Of a DNA stretch of 64,000 nt, positions 39,360 to 48,704 are shown one piece after another. The notes beneath the pieces were generated by a model. That model was not told the origin of the DNA and searched no databases. It was given only the letters and a program-made list of their open reading frames with translations. Every line of letters begins with the position of its first letter. Position 1 is the first letter of the stretch. The stretch spans positions 1 through 64,000 of the forward strand of contig NZ_JAGLEJ010000043.1 in the NCBI RefSeq assembly GCF_023145115.1, read 5' to 3'. Source of the stretch: Algiphilus sp. GTDB taxonomy: Bacteria; Pseudomonadota; Gammaproteobacteria; Nevskiales; Nevskiaceae. Both the position numbers and the translations under genes were made by a program.

Positions 39360-40241
39360 ATGAGCCGTGCCGGCTGGATCGCCGCGCTGGTGGTCGTCGC
39401 CGTCATCGGCGGCGGTGCGTGGTGGTATCTCGACGGCGAGGGCGAGCGGAATGCCGATCGCCCCGCCACATCGGTCACCTACAACCGTGACGGCGACGAC
39501 GAGGGAACGACGCCGCCCGAACCGCCGGACTACCCGCTGGTCGAGTCGCCGGCCGGGACCGGCACCGATGACGCCGGCGACGATCCCGACGGAGACGCGG
39601 CCGCTCCCGAACGTACCCCGCTGCCCGCGCTCGGGAACTCCGACGATGCCGTGCGCGACGCCACCGGCGCCCTGCCGGGTGCCGCGCTGCTGGAGGCGCG
39701 TCTGGTACCGGAGCGCCTGATCGAGAAGTTCGTCGTGACCGTCAACAGCCTGGACGGCACCATCGCGCCGCTCAGCATGTGGCCGGTCGAGGACGCCGAG
39801 GGTGTGCCCGAAGTGGATCGGCAGGGCGAGGATCGCTTCGAATGGAGCGCTGCCAATGCCGATCGCTACGAACCCTACGTCGCCGCCTTCACGACCCCCG
39901 ATGCCGAGACGCTCGCGGCCCTCTACGTGCGCTACTACCCGCTGTTGCAGGAGGCCTTCGCCTCGCTCGGCCAGGACGAGGACTACTTCAACGACCGCTT
40001 CATCGCGATCATCGACCACCTGCTGGCGGCGCCGCCCGCGCGCGAGCGCTATCGCCTGGTGCGGCCGCGCGTCCTCTACCAGTTCGCCGACCCGGGGCTG
40101 GAGGCGCTTTCCTCCGGCCAGAAGTTGATGCTGCGGCTGGGGCCCGAGCATTCGCAGGCGGTGCGCGAGCAGCTGCGCGCGCTGCGCGCAGCCATCGTCG
40201 CGCGCACCGGCAATGCCGCGGGGGCGGACTCCGGCGACTAG
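39360..40241 (+). CDS. DUF3014 domain membrane-anchored protein
   Basis: A 293-residue protein with one N-terminal membrane helix (AGWIAALVVVAVIGGGAWWYL). An acidic, proline-rich linker of about 70 residues follows, then a DUF3014 domain (LIEKFVVTVNSLDG through DRFIAIIDHLL). The start at 39360 is preceded by GGAGG at normal spacing; an upstream ATG at 39354 abuts that site and is unlikely. Probably periplasmic; function unknown. Confidence 0.78.
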   Translation: MSRAGWIAALVVVAVIGGGAWWYLDGEGERNADRPATSVTYNRDGDDEGTTPPEPPDYPLVESPAGTGTDDAGDDPDGDAAAPERTPLPALGNSDDAVRDATGALPGAALLEARLVPERLIEKFVVTVNSLDGTIAPLSMWPVEDAEGVPEVDRQGEDRFEWSAANADRYEPYVAAFTTPDAETLAALYVRYYPLLQEAFASLGQDEDYFNDRFIAIIDHLLAAPPARERYRLVRPRVLYQFADPGLEALSSGQKLMLRLGPEHSQAVREQLRALRAAIVARTGNAAGADSGD

Positions 40242-40289
40242 CGCCGCGCGGCACCCCGCTGCGCGCCGCCGACGCGCGCAGGCGCGGTT

Positions 40290-42359
40290 TCAGGCGGCGT
40301 CGAGCAGCCCGTCCTGCCTGAGCAGCGGATCGATCGAGGGATCGCGGCCGCGGAAGGCGCGGAACAGCTCGCCCGCGTCGCGCGTGCCGCCGAGCGCGAG
40401 CACGGTGTCGCGGAAGCGGCGACCGGTCTCGCCATCGAGCACGCCGTTCTCCTCGAATGCCGCAAAGACGTCGGCCGACAGCACTTCGGCCCACTTGTAG
40501 CTGTAGTAGCCCGCGGCGTAGCCACCGGCGAAGATGTGCGAGAAGCTGTTCGGGAAGCGGTTGTAGGCCGGCGGATGGATGACGGCGACCGCATCGCGCA
40601 CTGCGTTCAGCGTTTCCTGCACGCGCGCCCCGGCAGCGGGATCGAAATCGCGATGGAGACGCAGGTCGAACAGCGCGAATTCGATCTGGCGCAGCGTGGC
40701 CATGCCGGCGCCGAAGCGGCGATCGGCCTGCAGCTTGTCGAGCAGCGCGTCGGGCAGCGGCTCGCCGGTGTCGACGTGGCGGCTCATGCGCTTGACGAAG
40801 GAGCGATCGAAGCAGAAGTTCTCCATGAACTGGCTGGGCAGCTCGACGGCGTCCCAGGCGACGTTGTTGATGCCCGACACCGCCGCGACGTCGACGCGCG
40901 TCAGCAGGTGATGCAGCCCGTGGCCGGCCTCGTGGAACAGGGTCAGCACTTCGCTGTGGGTGAGCAGCGGCTGGCGTCCGCTCAGCGGCGGCGTGAAGTT
41001 GCCGACCAGGTAGGCCACCGGCGTCTGCAGGCCCTCGGCGTTGCGCCGCCGCGAGCGGCCGTCGTTCATCCAGGCACCGCCGCGCTTGTGCTGGCGGGCG
41101 TAGGGATCGAGGAAGAAGAGACCGATCTCGGTCCCGTCCTCCTCGCTGAGACGATAGGCGGTGACGTCCTCGTGCCATGCCGGCAGGCCCGATACCGCTT
41201 CCGCATGCACGCCGTAGAGCGTGCGCATGAGCTCGAACAGGCCATCGATGACCGCGTCGAGCGGGAAGTAGCGCTTGAGCTGTGCATCCGACAGCCCCAG
41301 GCGCTGTTCGCGGAGCTTCTCGCCGTAGTACGCGGTGTCCCAGGGGGCGAGGGTCTCGGGCCCGCCGTGCGTGCGGGCGAAGGCGGTGAGCTCCGCGAGC
41401 TCGGCTTCGGCACGCGGCCGCGCCCGCGCGGCGAGGTCGAGCAGGAAGCGCTCGACGGTGTCGGGGCTGTCCGCCATCTTGGGCGCCAGTGACAGGGCGG
41501 CGTAGTCGCTGAAGCCGAGGAGCTGCGCCTGCTCGTGCCGCGCAGCCAGGATATCGGCCATGATCGGGGTGTTGTCGCGGGCCGGATCGTGCGGGCCGGC
41601 GTCGGAAGCGCGCGTGCTCCAGGCCCGGTAGACGGTCTCGCGCAGGCTGCGGTCGTCCGCGTGCCGGATCACCGCATCGAAGCTCGGGAAGTCGAGCGTG
41701 AGGCGGAAGCCGTCCTCGCCGTTGGTACGCGCGCGCTCGGCCGCCGCCTCGATGGCGTCCTCGCTCATGCCTGCGAGACGGGTGCGGTCGGGGACCGTCA
41801 TGCGCCAGGCCTGGGTGGTGTCGAGGACGTTCTCCTCGAAGCGCGTGCCCAGCTCCGAGAGCTGCATGGACAGGGTGCGGAAGCGATCGCGCGGCCCGTC
41901 CTCCAGCGCCACGCCGGCGAGCCGGTAGTCGCGCAGGTTGTGCTCGACGGTGGCGCGGCGGGCCTCGTCGAGCGCATCGAAGGCATCGCTGTCGCGCAGT
42001 CGCTGCCAGGCCTCGTAGAGCGGGCGCGACTGCGCCAGCTCCAGCGAGTAGGCGGTCAGCTTCGGCAGGCAGGCGTTGTAGGCGGCACGCCACTCGGCGG
42101 TCGAGCAGACCGCGAAGAGATGCGATACCGGTCCGAAGACCCGGTGCACGCGCTCGTCGAGCAGCTCCAGCGGTTCGGCAAGATCGTGCCAGTTCGACGC
42201 GCCGCTCGCGATCAGCGACTGGATGCGGGCGCGGTTCTCGGTCAGCACCGTGTCCAGCGCGGGTTCGGCGTGCTCGGGCCGGATCGCGGCGTAGTCGGGA
42301 AGGGCGCCCTCGCGCTCGGCGAGATCGAGGAGGGGGTTGAAGCCGGTGGTGTCGTCCAT
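40290..42359 (-). CDS. prlC: Oligopeptidase A (M3 family)
   Basis: A 689-residue cytosolic zinc metallopeptidase that degrades signal peptides and short peptides. The zinc motif HEAGH is at 476-480 in LFHEAGHGLHHLL. The further substrate-site segments MENFCFDRSF and AGGYAAGYYSYKWAE are typical of the OpdA group. The start at 42359 gives MDDTTGFNPLLDL; the frame continues upstream into low-complexity sequence. Length is normal (about 680). Confidence 0.94.
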   Translation of the reverse strand: MDDTTGFNPLLDLAEREGALPDYAAIRPEHAEPALDTVLTENRARIQSLIASGASNWHDLAEPLELLDERVHRVFGPVSHLFAVCSTAEWRAAYNACLPKLTAYSLELAQSRPLYEAWQRLRDSDAFDALDEARRATVEHNLRDYRLAGVALEDGPRDRFRTLSMQLSELGTRFEENVLDTTQAWRMTVPDRTRLAGMSEDAIEAAAERARTNGEDGFRLTLDFPSFDAVIRHADDRSLRETVYRAWSTRASDAGPHDPARDNTPIMADILAARHEQAQLLGFSDYAALSLAPKMADSPDTVERFLLDLAARARPRAEAELAELTAFARTHGGPETLAPWDTAYYGEKLREQRLGLSDAQLKRYFPLDAVIDGLFELMRTLYGVHAEAVSGLPAWHEDVTAYRLSEEDGTEIGLFFLDPYARQHKRGGAWMNDGRSRRRNAEGLQTPVAYLVGNFTPPLSGRQPLLTHSEVLTLFHEAGHGLHHLLTRVDVAAVSGINNVAWDAVELPSQFMENFCFDRSFVKRMSRHVDTGEPLPDALLDKLQADRRFGAGMATLRQIEFALFDLRLHRDFDPAAGARVQETLNAVRDAVAVIHPPAYNRFPNSFSHIFAGGYAAGYYSYKWAEVLSADVFAAFEENGVLDGETGRRFRDTVLALGGTRDAGELFRAFRGRDPSIDPLLRQDGLLDAA

Positions 42360-42480
42360 GCCGCCATTGTTGCAGAGCGCGCGGGCGGCGAGCGGGCGCT
42401 GACCTGGGTCAGTGCCCGCGTGCCGGGCGCCGCCTAGTGTGGCGCCGAGCCCGGAGTGGCTCGTCGAACGGGAGAAAACG

Positions 42481-43158
42481 ATGTTTCCAATCAGCAATGC
42501 GGTACGGCTCATCGCAGCCGGCGTGGCAATGACGGCCGGAGCGGCACACGCCGCCGCCGGGGACTGGACGGTCCGCAGCGGTGCGGTCTGGGTGGTGCCG
42601 GACGAGAGCACCGCCAATGCACGGGGTCCGCGCGCCGACGATGGCACGCTGACCGGCTCCACGGTCGCGGTCGACAACGAGCTCCAGCTCGGGCTGACCG
42701 TGTCCTATGCACTGACCGAGCATCTCGCGGTCGAGCTGCTCGCGGCCACGCCGTTCACGCACGCGCTGCACATCGAGGGCGGGGCGCTGGACGGCGCATC
42801 GCTGGGCGAGGTCGAGCAGCTGCCGCCGACCCTCAGCCTGCAGTATCACTTCCGCCCCGGGGCGCAGCTGCAGCCCTACGTCGGCTTCGGGCTGAACGCG
42901 ACGCTCATGCTCGACGACAGCGTCGGCGCCGATGCGCGCGCGATCGGCGTACGCGAGATCAGCGTGGACGATTCCTTCGGTCTGGCCGGGCAGATCGGCG
43001 CCGACTGGCTGCTCGGCGGTGGCTGGCTGCTGAACGCGGATGCACGGGTCATCGATATCGACACCACGGCCAGCGTGCGCATGGACGACGGCACCACGCG
43101 GGTCGACGTGGACCTGGATCCGTGGGTCCTCGCCATCGGCGTGGGCTATCGCTTCTAG
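42481..43158 (+). CDS. ompW: OmpW-family outer-membrane protein
   Basis: A 225-residue, eight-stranded beta-barrel. The signal peptide is followed by GDWTVRSGAVWVVP, the typical OmpW opening. The segments PTLSLQYHF and LQPYVGFGLNATLM are family landmarks, and the protein ends in Phe (GVGYRF) as barrel proteins do. The start at 42481 has GGGAG upstream. OmpW proteins form narrow hydrophobic channels. Confidence 0.9.
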   Translation: MFPISNAVRLIAAGVAMTAGAAHAAAGDWTVRSGAVWVVPDESTANARGPRADDGTLTGSTVAVDNELQLGLTVSYALTEHLAVELLAATPFTHALHIEGGALDGASLGEVEQLPPTLSLQYHFRPGAQLQPYVGFGLNATLMLDDSVGADARAIGVREISVDDSFGLAGQIGADWLLGGGWLLNADARVIDIDTTASVRMDDGTTRVDVDLDPWVLAIGVGYRF

Positions 43159-43167
43159 GCGGTCGGC

Positions 43168-44118
43168 TCAGGTCGGCAGCACGCGCGCTTCGAGCAGCGC
43201 GGCGAGGAGGACCGCCGCGCCGCTCGCGGCGGCGAGCAGCGCGAAGCCGGTGATGCGCTTGTAGCGCGCCAGCTTGTCCTGCGGCCAGGTCGACAGCACG
43301 AAGGGCCGGCCATCGCCGCTGCGCCGCATGACATGCACGTCGTCCGGTACCGGCGCTTCGGCCTGGCGCTGCCGCACGGTTTCCAGCGCCGCGCTGCGCG
43401 CACGTTCCCACTCGTCGAGATCGATGGTGCCGTCGCCGTCGGCATCGAAGCGCTCGATGAGCGAGGCACGATCGCGCTTCCACTCGCCGAGCAGCGCGCG
43501 TACCTCGGAGGCCTCGTCGTCGGCGCGCGCGGCGCGGGCGGTATCGAAGCGTCCCATGGCATGCAGCGGCGCCTCGGCGCTGATGCATCGTTCGACATAG
43601 CGGTAAGAGCCGAACGAGAAGCCGATCCGGCCGAGCCATCCCGAATCCGGCTTCGGGATGCGCATGGGCCGGCGGGTGGCACCCCGCCACTGGCGCTTGA
43701 CGTCGGCGTAGACCAGCGCGCCGTCGGCGTCGATGACGCATTCGCCGGTGCCGTCGTCGAGCAGGAAGAGATCGTCGCTGGTGCCCGATTCCAGGGTATG
43801 CCAGCGCCGGTTGCGGCCGCTGCCGCGCTGCTGCTGGATCTTGTAGGTCCACCATACGCACGGCGAGCGCGACAGCGGCGAGAAGATCCCGGGGCCCGGC
43901 ATCCAGCGCGCGCGGCCCTCGAGCTCGACGTAGCCCTGCGCGGCGGAGCGCACGCGCTGGGTCGGGGTGTCCTCGATCAGACGCGCGCGGCGCAGGCGCG
44001 CGAAGCCCTGCCAGGTGCCGATGGCAAGCAGCGCCGCCAGCACGGCGCAGGCGATCCAGAACTCGTTGTCCGGCGCCGACGCGGCCCAGCCGCGCAGCGC
44101 CGCCAGCGCATCGTGCAT
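43168..44118 (-). CDS. GIDE-domain membrane protein with an EF-hand
   Basis: A 316-residue protein. One N-terminal membrane helix (about 20-36) precedes a GIDE-type domain with SPCVWWTYKIQQQRG and an aspartate-rich strand region. Near the middle a calcium-binding EF-hand loop, FDADGDGTIDLDEWE, is complete. A second membrane helix (about 287-308) ends the protein. GIDE domains occur in mitochondrial E3 ligases, but no RING finger is seen here. It starts one base after the lemA stop, so the two form an operon. Confidence 0.75.
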   Translation of the reverse strand: MHDALAALRGWAASAPDNEFWIACAVLAALLAIGTWQGFARLRRARLIEDTPTQRVRSAAQGYVELEGRARWMPGPGIFSPLSRSPCVWWTYKIQQQRGSGRNRRWHTLESGTSDDLFLLDDGTGECVIDADGALVYADVKRQWRGATRRPMRIPKPDSGWLGRIGFSFGSYRYVERCISAEAPLHAMGRFDTARAARADDEASEVRALLGEWKRDRASLIERFDADGDGTIDLDEWERARSAALETVRQRQAEAPVPDDVHVMRRSGDGRPFVLSTWPQDKLARYKRITGFALLAAASGAAVLLAALLEARVLPT

Positions 44119-44119
44119 G

Positions 44120-44695
44120 TCAGTCCGGCGCGAACAGGCTGCGCACGTCGACGTCGGCGAGCTCCTCTTCCGAGAACACCAGCAGCTCCGCCGCGCCGAA
44201 CCCCATCATGCGCGCCACCAGCACGTCCGGAAACTGCTCGACGCGCACGTTGTTGGCGTTGACGGCGGCGTTGTAGAACTCGCGCCGGTCCGCGATCGCT
44301 TCCTCGAGCCCGCTGATGCGCGACAGCAGCTGCGCGAAGCTCTGGTTGGCCTTGAGCTCCGGGTAGGCCTCGACCGTGGCCATGATCTTGCCGAGCCCCG
44401 AACGCAGCATGGTCTCGGCGCCGCCGACGCCCTTGACGTCGCCCTGCTGGCGGGCGCTGTCCGCGGCGGCGCGCGCCTGCGTCACCTTCTCCAGCGTCTC
44501 GGATTCGAACTGCATGTACTGGCGGCAGGTCTCGACCAGCTTGGGCAGCTCGTCGTGGCGCTGGCGCAGCAGCACGTCGATGTTGGACCAGGCCTGGGCC
44601 ACGGCATGCTTCAGCCGCACCAGACCGTTGTAGATGATGATGGTGTAGACCGCCAGCACCGCGGCGATCACGCCCAGCACGACCCATCCGATCAC
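44120..44695 (-). CDS. lemA: LemA family protein
   Basis: A 191-residue protein with an N-terminal membrane helix and a long helical bundle. The family blocks YNGLVRLKHAVAQAWSNIDV, LLRQRHDELPKLV and RREFYNAAVNANN are clear. LemA proteins commonly sit next to GIDE- or TPM-domain genes, as here. Function is not settled. Confidence 0.9.
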   Translation of the reverse strand: MIGWVVLGVIAAVLAVYTIIIYNGLVRLKHAVAQAWSNIDVLLRQRHDELPKLVETCRQYMQFESETLEKVTQARAAADSARQQGDVKGVGGAETMLRSGLGKIMATVEAYPELKANQSFAQLLSRISGLEEAIADRREFYNAAVNANNVRVEQFPDVLVARMMGFGAAELLVFSEEELADVDVRSLFAPD

Positions 44696-44793
44696 GGTTA
44701 CCCCCTGTTCCCGTGCGCCGGTGCGCCGCTCGCACCGGTCTTGGCAGGTATGATTCTGGCGTCATTTCCGCTCCGGTGCACCCCCGAACCGTC

Positions 44794-45747
44794 ATGCGCC
44801 TCCCAATCCTGCTGATGATCGGCATCCTGCTCGGCGGCTGTTCCGGGCTGGGCATGCTCAACGCGGTCACTCCGGATACGCAGTACGAGGCTGCCGCCAA
44901 CATCGCCTACGCCATGGGCGACGGTCGGCGTCTCGACCTGTACACGCCGCGCGGTCTCGATTCGCGCGCGCCGGTGGTGGTCTTCTTCCACGGTGGCCGC
45001 TGGTCGCAGGGCAGCAAGGACGAGTACAAGTTCGTCGGCGAAGCGCTCAGCTCGCGCGGCATCGTCGCGGCCCTGGTGGACTACCGCAAGTATCCCGACG
45101 TGCGCATGGCCGGCTTCATGGACGACGCCGCCCGGGCCGTGAAGTGGGTGCGCGACAACGTCGGCACCTATGGCGGCGATCCGCGCTCGATCTTCGTCAT
45201 GGGGCATTCGTCGGGGGCGCACATGGCGGCGCTGCTGGCACTGGACCGGCGCTATCTCGACAACGCCGGCGTGCGCGACCCGCTGTCCGGCTTCATCGGT
45301 CTCGCCGGCGCCTACGATTTCCTCCCCATCAAGGACGCCGATCTCGCCGAGATATTCGGGCCGCCCGACCGCTACCCGCTGTCGCAGCCGGTGCGCTTCG
45401 CCAACCCGGACGCGCCGCCGTCGCTGCTGGTGCATGCGCGCGACGACGTCACCACCTGGATCAGCAACTCCGAGAACCTCGCGGCGGCGCTGCGCAAGGC
45501 GGGCGCGCCGGTGACCACGGTGTTCTACGAGAGCATTCCCTGCGTGCCGGGCGTGGGCAGTCACGGCTGCACGGTGACCGCGCTGTCGCGTCCGTTCCGC
45601 AAGAATGTCGACGTGCTCGACCAGATCGTGTCGTTCATCGACGAGCAGGCCGGCGTCGCCGAGACCACTCCCAGCGCACCGGCTCCGGTGGAACGCAGCA
45701 AGCCGCGCGCGATCGGCGACGACGACGAGGTGGAGCTGCAGCAGTGA
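44794..45747 (+). CDS. Alpha/beta hydrolase lipoprotein (carboxylesterase type)
   Basis: A 317-residue esterase with lipobox LLGGC (Cys16). The oxyanion-loop motif HGG is at 66-68, and the nucleophile Ser140 is in GHSSGAH, as in the hormone-sensitive-lipase/BD-FAE group. The C-terminus carries a charged tail. The start at 44794 begins the signal peptide. The stop overlaps the GTG start of the gamma-carbonic anhydrase gene. Substrate unknown. Confidence 0.85.
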   Translation: MRLPILLMIGILLGGCSGLGMLNAVTPDTQYEAAANIAYAMGDGRRLDLYTPRGLDSRAPVVVFFHGGRWSQGSKDEYKFVGEALSSRGIVAALVDYRKYPDVRMAGFMDDAARAVKWVRDNVGTYGGDPRSIFVMGHSSGAHMAALLALDRRYLDNAGVRDPLSGFIGLAGAYDFLPIKDADLAEIFGPPDRYPLSQPVRFANPDAPPSLLVHARDDVTTWISNSENLAAALRKAGAPVTTVFYESIPCVPGVGSHGCTVTALSRPFRKNVDVLDQIVSFIDEQAGVAETTPSAPAPVERSKPRAIGDDDEVELQQ

Positions 45748-46271
45748 TCCGTAGCTTCGAGGCACACACGCCGGTGCTCGGCGACGGCGCCTGGGTGGAC
45801 GCGCAGGCGCTGGTGCTCGGCGAGGTATCGCTGGGCGCCGATGCATCGGTGTGGCCGATGGCGGCGGTGCGCGGCGACGTGCATCGCATCACCGTGGGCG
45901 CGCGCAGCAACATCCAGGACAACAGCACGCTGCACGTCACGCACGACGGGCCCTACAGCCCGGGCGGCCAGCCCCTCGTGGTGGGCGACGATGTCACCGT
46001 CGGCCATGGCGTCACGCTGCACGCCTGCACGATCGGCGATCGCTGCCTGATCGGCATGGGGTCGCTGGTGCTGGATGGCGCGGTGCTGGACGACGAGGTC
46101 TATCTCGCTGCCGGCAGTCTGGTGCCGCCCGGCAAGCACCTCGAGGGCGGCTGGCTGTATCGGGGCGCGCCCGCCACGGCGGCGCGGCCCCTGACCGACG
46201 ACGAGCGCGAATGGCTGCGCTATTCGGCCGCACACTACGTGCGGCTCAAGAACCGGCATGCGGCGTCCTGA
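45744..46271 (+). CDS. Gamma-class carbonic anhydrase-like protein
   Basis: A 175-residue left-handed beta-helix protein of the YrdA/CaiE group. Hexapeptide repeats run through VRGDVHRITVGARSNIQDN and VVGDDVTVGHGV. Zinc-binding histidines are expected in LHVTH and VGHGVTLHAC. It starts with a GTG overlapping the upstream stop (GTGA). It could hydrate CO2 or bind a coenzyme A ester; YrdA-type enzymes are often weak. Confidence 0.88.
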   Translation: MIRSFEAHTPVLGDGAWVDAQALVLGEVSLGADASVWPMAAVRGDVHRITVGARSNIQDNSTLHVTHDGPYSPGGQPLVVGDDVTVGHGVTLHACTIGDRCLIGMGSLVLDGAVLDDEVYLAAGSLVPPGKHLEGGWLYRGAPATAARPLTDDEREWLRYSAAHYVRLKNRHAAS

Positions 46272-46311
46272 AGGCGCCGCGCCGCAATCCCATACGCAAC
46301 AGGGAAGGACG

Positions 46312-47070
46312 ATGACCCGCAAGCTTGTACTCCTGCGCCACGGCCAGAGCCAGTGGAATCTCGAGAACCGCTTCACCGGCTGGGTGGATGTCGATCTCAC
46401 CGATCAGGGCCGCGCCGAGGCCACCGCCGCCGGCGAGCTGATGGCTGCCGAGGGGCTGGCCTTCGATGTGGCGCATACCTCCGTGCTGATGCGCGCCATC
46501 CGCACGCTCAACCTGGCCATAGACGCCATGGGCCAGATGTGGCTGCCCGTGCACAAGTCGTGGCGGCTCAACGAGCGCCACTACGGCGGCCTTCAGGGAC
46601 TGGACAAGGCCGAGACCACGGCGCGGCACGGCGAGGACCAGGTCAAGGTCTGGCGGCGCAGCTACGACATTCCGCCGCCGCCGATGGCCGAAGACGATGC
46701 CGGCCACCCGCGCTTCGATCGTCGCTATGCCGCGCTCGATGCCCGCGTCCTGCCGGCGACCGAGTCGCTGGCCACGACGCTGGAGCGCGTGCTGCCCTAC
46801 TGGCACGACCACATCGCACCGCAGCTGCGCGCCGGCGCCACCGTGCTGGTGACCGCCCACGGCAATTCGCTGCGGGCGCTCTACAAGTATCTGCTGGATG
46901 TGCCCGAGGACACCATCACCGAGGTCAACATCCCCACCGGTATTCCGCTGCAGTTCGAGCTCGGCGACGATCTGAGCGTGACGGACTACCGCTATCTGGG
47001 CGATCCCGAAGCCGCCCAGCGCGCCGCCGAAGCGGTCGCCGCGCAGGCTTCCGGAGCGCCGAAATCGTGA
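46312..47070 (+). CDS. gpmA: 2,3-bisphosphoglycerate-dependent phosphoglycerate mutase
   Basis: A 252-residue glycolytic enzyme interconverting 3- and 2-phosphoglycerate. The phosphohistidine motif is LLRHGQSQWN (His11), and the second catalytic His is in TAHGNSLRAL. The segments NERHYGGLQGLDKAET and VWRRSYDIPPPP are hallmarks of the dPGM group. The start at 46312 has AAGGA upstream. Confidence 0.96.
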   Translation: MTRKLVLLRHGQSQWNLENRFTGWVDVDLTDQGRAEATAAGELMAAEGLAFDVAHTSVLMRAIRTLNLAIDAMGQMWLPVHKSWRLNERHYGGLQGLDKAETTARHGEDQVKVWRRSYDIPPPPMAEDDAGHPRFDRRYAALDARVLPATESLATTLERVLPYWHDHIAPQLRAGATVLVTAHGNSLRALYKYLLDVPEDTITEVNIPTGIPLQFELGDDLSVTDYRYLGDPEAAQRAAEAVAAQASGAPKS

Positions 47071-47090
47071 CCTGACCCGGAGCAGGACGC

Positions 47091-48695
47091 GTGGACACCG
47101 AGCGCCCGCTCGAGCACGCGGCCGTCGCCGACGTGGCCGCATACCGGCGCCGGACGGAGGTGCTGGGGGCCTTCTTCGCCGCGGTGAGCGCGGTTTCCGG
47201 CATCCTGATCCTCCAGAGCTACGGCACCTTCGGCCGCATCGAGGCCACCGCGATGCTCGTGGTCAGCGCGCTCTGCGTGGTGGCCATGGGCATTGCCCTG
47301 CTGCCGCTTTCGCGTCGCGCGCGGGCACGGCTGTCCGATGTGCTGTCGGCGCTGATCGTGGCGGCCTACGCGCTGCCCCTGCTGTTCAGTGCCTGGGGCC
47401 CGCCGATGCAGGACCCGGCACAGAGCGCCTTCCGCCCGATCTTCGGCTTCACCGGCCTGGTCTACATCGGGCTCATCGTGCTCAAGCCCACCCGCGCCGG
47501 CCTGCGCCGACTGTGGGCGTTCTACGCGGCGCAGCTCGTGGTCGTGCTCGCCGCGGTCGCGGTGCACACCGGTTTCGATCTGGCGCGCGACGGCATGGTG
47601 GCGCTACTGCTGTGGCTGGTGTTCGGCAATCTCTTCTTCATCCTGATGCTGGCGAGCCTCGAGTACTACGCCCGCGCCCTGCGCGTGGTGGGCGCCGAGG
47701 CGGTGGCGGCGGATGCGCTGCGCAGCAGCGAGACCTACCTGCAGCTCGTGCTGCACAGCATCCAGGCGGGCGCATGGGGATGGCGCGTGGAGGGCAGCGA
47801 GAAGCGCTGGGTCTCGCCGCGCTTCTGCGAGCTGCTGGGCTGGGAGCCGGACGATCCCGACGCCCCCGATTCGGTGGTCGCGCTCCTGCATCCCGATGAC
47901 CGCGTCGACTTCGGGGCCACGCTCGACCGGCAGCTCGGGCACGGCGCGCTGTTCGACGCCACGGCCCGCCTGCGGGTGCGCAGCGGCGAGCATCGCTGGT
48001 TCAACGTGCGCGGCCACGTCGTGCGCACCGAGGACGGCGCCATCCGGGAGGCGGTGGGGGCCATCGTCGACATCGACGATCAGGTGCAGAGCCGTCAGGC
48101 GCTTGCCGACAGCAATGCGCGACTGGAGTATCTGGCCTATCACGACGCGCTGACCGGGCTGCGCAACCGCCGCTACTTCCTCGACCAGTTCGAGCACGAG
48201 CTCGGACGCGCGCGCCGGCATCACGAGGCGCTCTCCCTGCTGATCGTGGATATCGACCACTTCAAGCCGTACAACGATCACTACGGGCACAGCGCCGGTG
48301 ACGAAGCGCTGGTCGCGGTGGCCGGATTCCTGTCGGGGTGCGCGCGGCGGAGCGTGGACGTCGCGGCGCGCTTCGGCGGCGAGGAGTTCGCGCTGCTGTT
48401 GCAGAGCACCGACGCGGCGGGCGCGCTGCGCGTGGCGCGGCGCATACGGGCAGCCGTGGAGGCGGCCGGGATGCCGCATCAGCGCGCGCCGCAGGGCGTG
48501 CTGACGGTCAGCGTCGGAGCGACGACATGCGAGCCCGCGCAGGCCGAGGTCGCGGAGATCGACCTCATGATCGAGGAGGCCGATGCAGCGCTCTACCGCG
48601 TCAAGTCGCAGGGCCGCAACGGCGCCTGGCATTACGTCGACGCGGTCAACGAGGCAGACGCGGAGGGGGACGATTCCCCCTCCGCGCAGCACTGA
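47091..48695 (+). CDS. Membrane PAS-GGDEF diguanylate cyclase
   Basis: A 534-residue c-di-GMP synthase. Six predicted membrane helices occupy residues of about 25-195. A PAS domain of the PAS_3 type follows (ending IVDIDDQV), then a GGDEF domain with GGEEF at 429-433. The inhibitory site RSVD at 420-423 is kept. The GTG start at 47091 has GGAGCAGGA upstream. The last codons overlap a strong hairpin at 48660-48685. Confidence 0.88.
   Translation: MDTERPLEHAAVADVAAYRRRTEVLGAFFAAVSAVSGILILQSYGTFGRIEATAMLVVSALCVVAMGIALLPLSRRARARLSDVLSALIVAAYALPLLFSAWGPPMQDPAQSAFRPIFGFTGLVYIGLIVLKPTRAGLRRLWAFYAAQLVVVLAAVAVHTGFDLARDGMVALLLWLVFGNLFFILMLASLEYYARALRVVGAEAVAADALRSSETYLQLVLHSIQAGAWGWRVEGSEKRWVSPRFCELLGWEPDDPDAPDSVVALLHPDDRVDFGATLDRQLGHGALFDATARLRVRSGEHRWFNVRGHVVRTEDGAIREAVGAIVDIDDQVQSRQALADSNARLEYLAYHDALTGLRNRRYFLDQFEHELGRARRHHEALSLLIVDIDHFKPYNDHYGHSAGDEALVAVAGFLSGCARRSVDVAARFGGEEFALLLQSTDAAGALRVARRIRAAVEAAGMPHQRAPQGVLTVSVGATTCEPAQAEVAEIDLMIEEADAALYRVKSQGRNGAWHYVDAVNEADAEGDDSPSAQH
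48660..48685. terminator. Perfect 11-bp hairpin at the end of the diguanylate cyclase gene
   Basis: The arms GCGGAGGGGGA (48660-48670) and TCCCCCTCCGC (48675-48685) pair perfectly around a CGAT tetraloop. It lies inside the last codons of the plus-strand gene, 20 bp before the stop of the convergent minus-strand gene, so it can serve both. There is no U-tract. Confidence 0.6.
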
Positions 48696-48704
48696 CCGCG
48701 CGTT

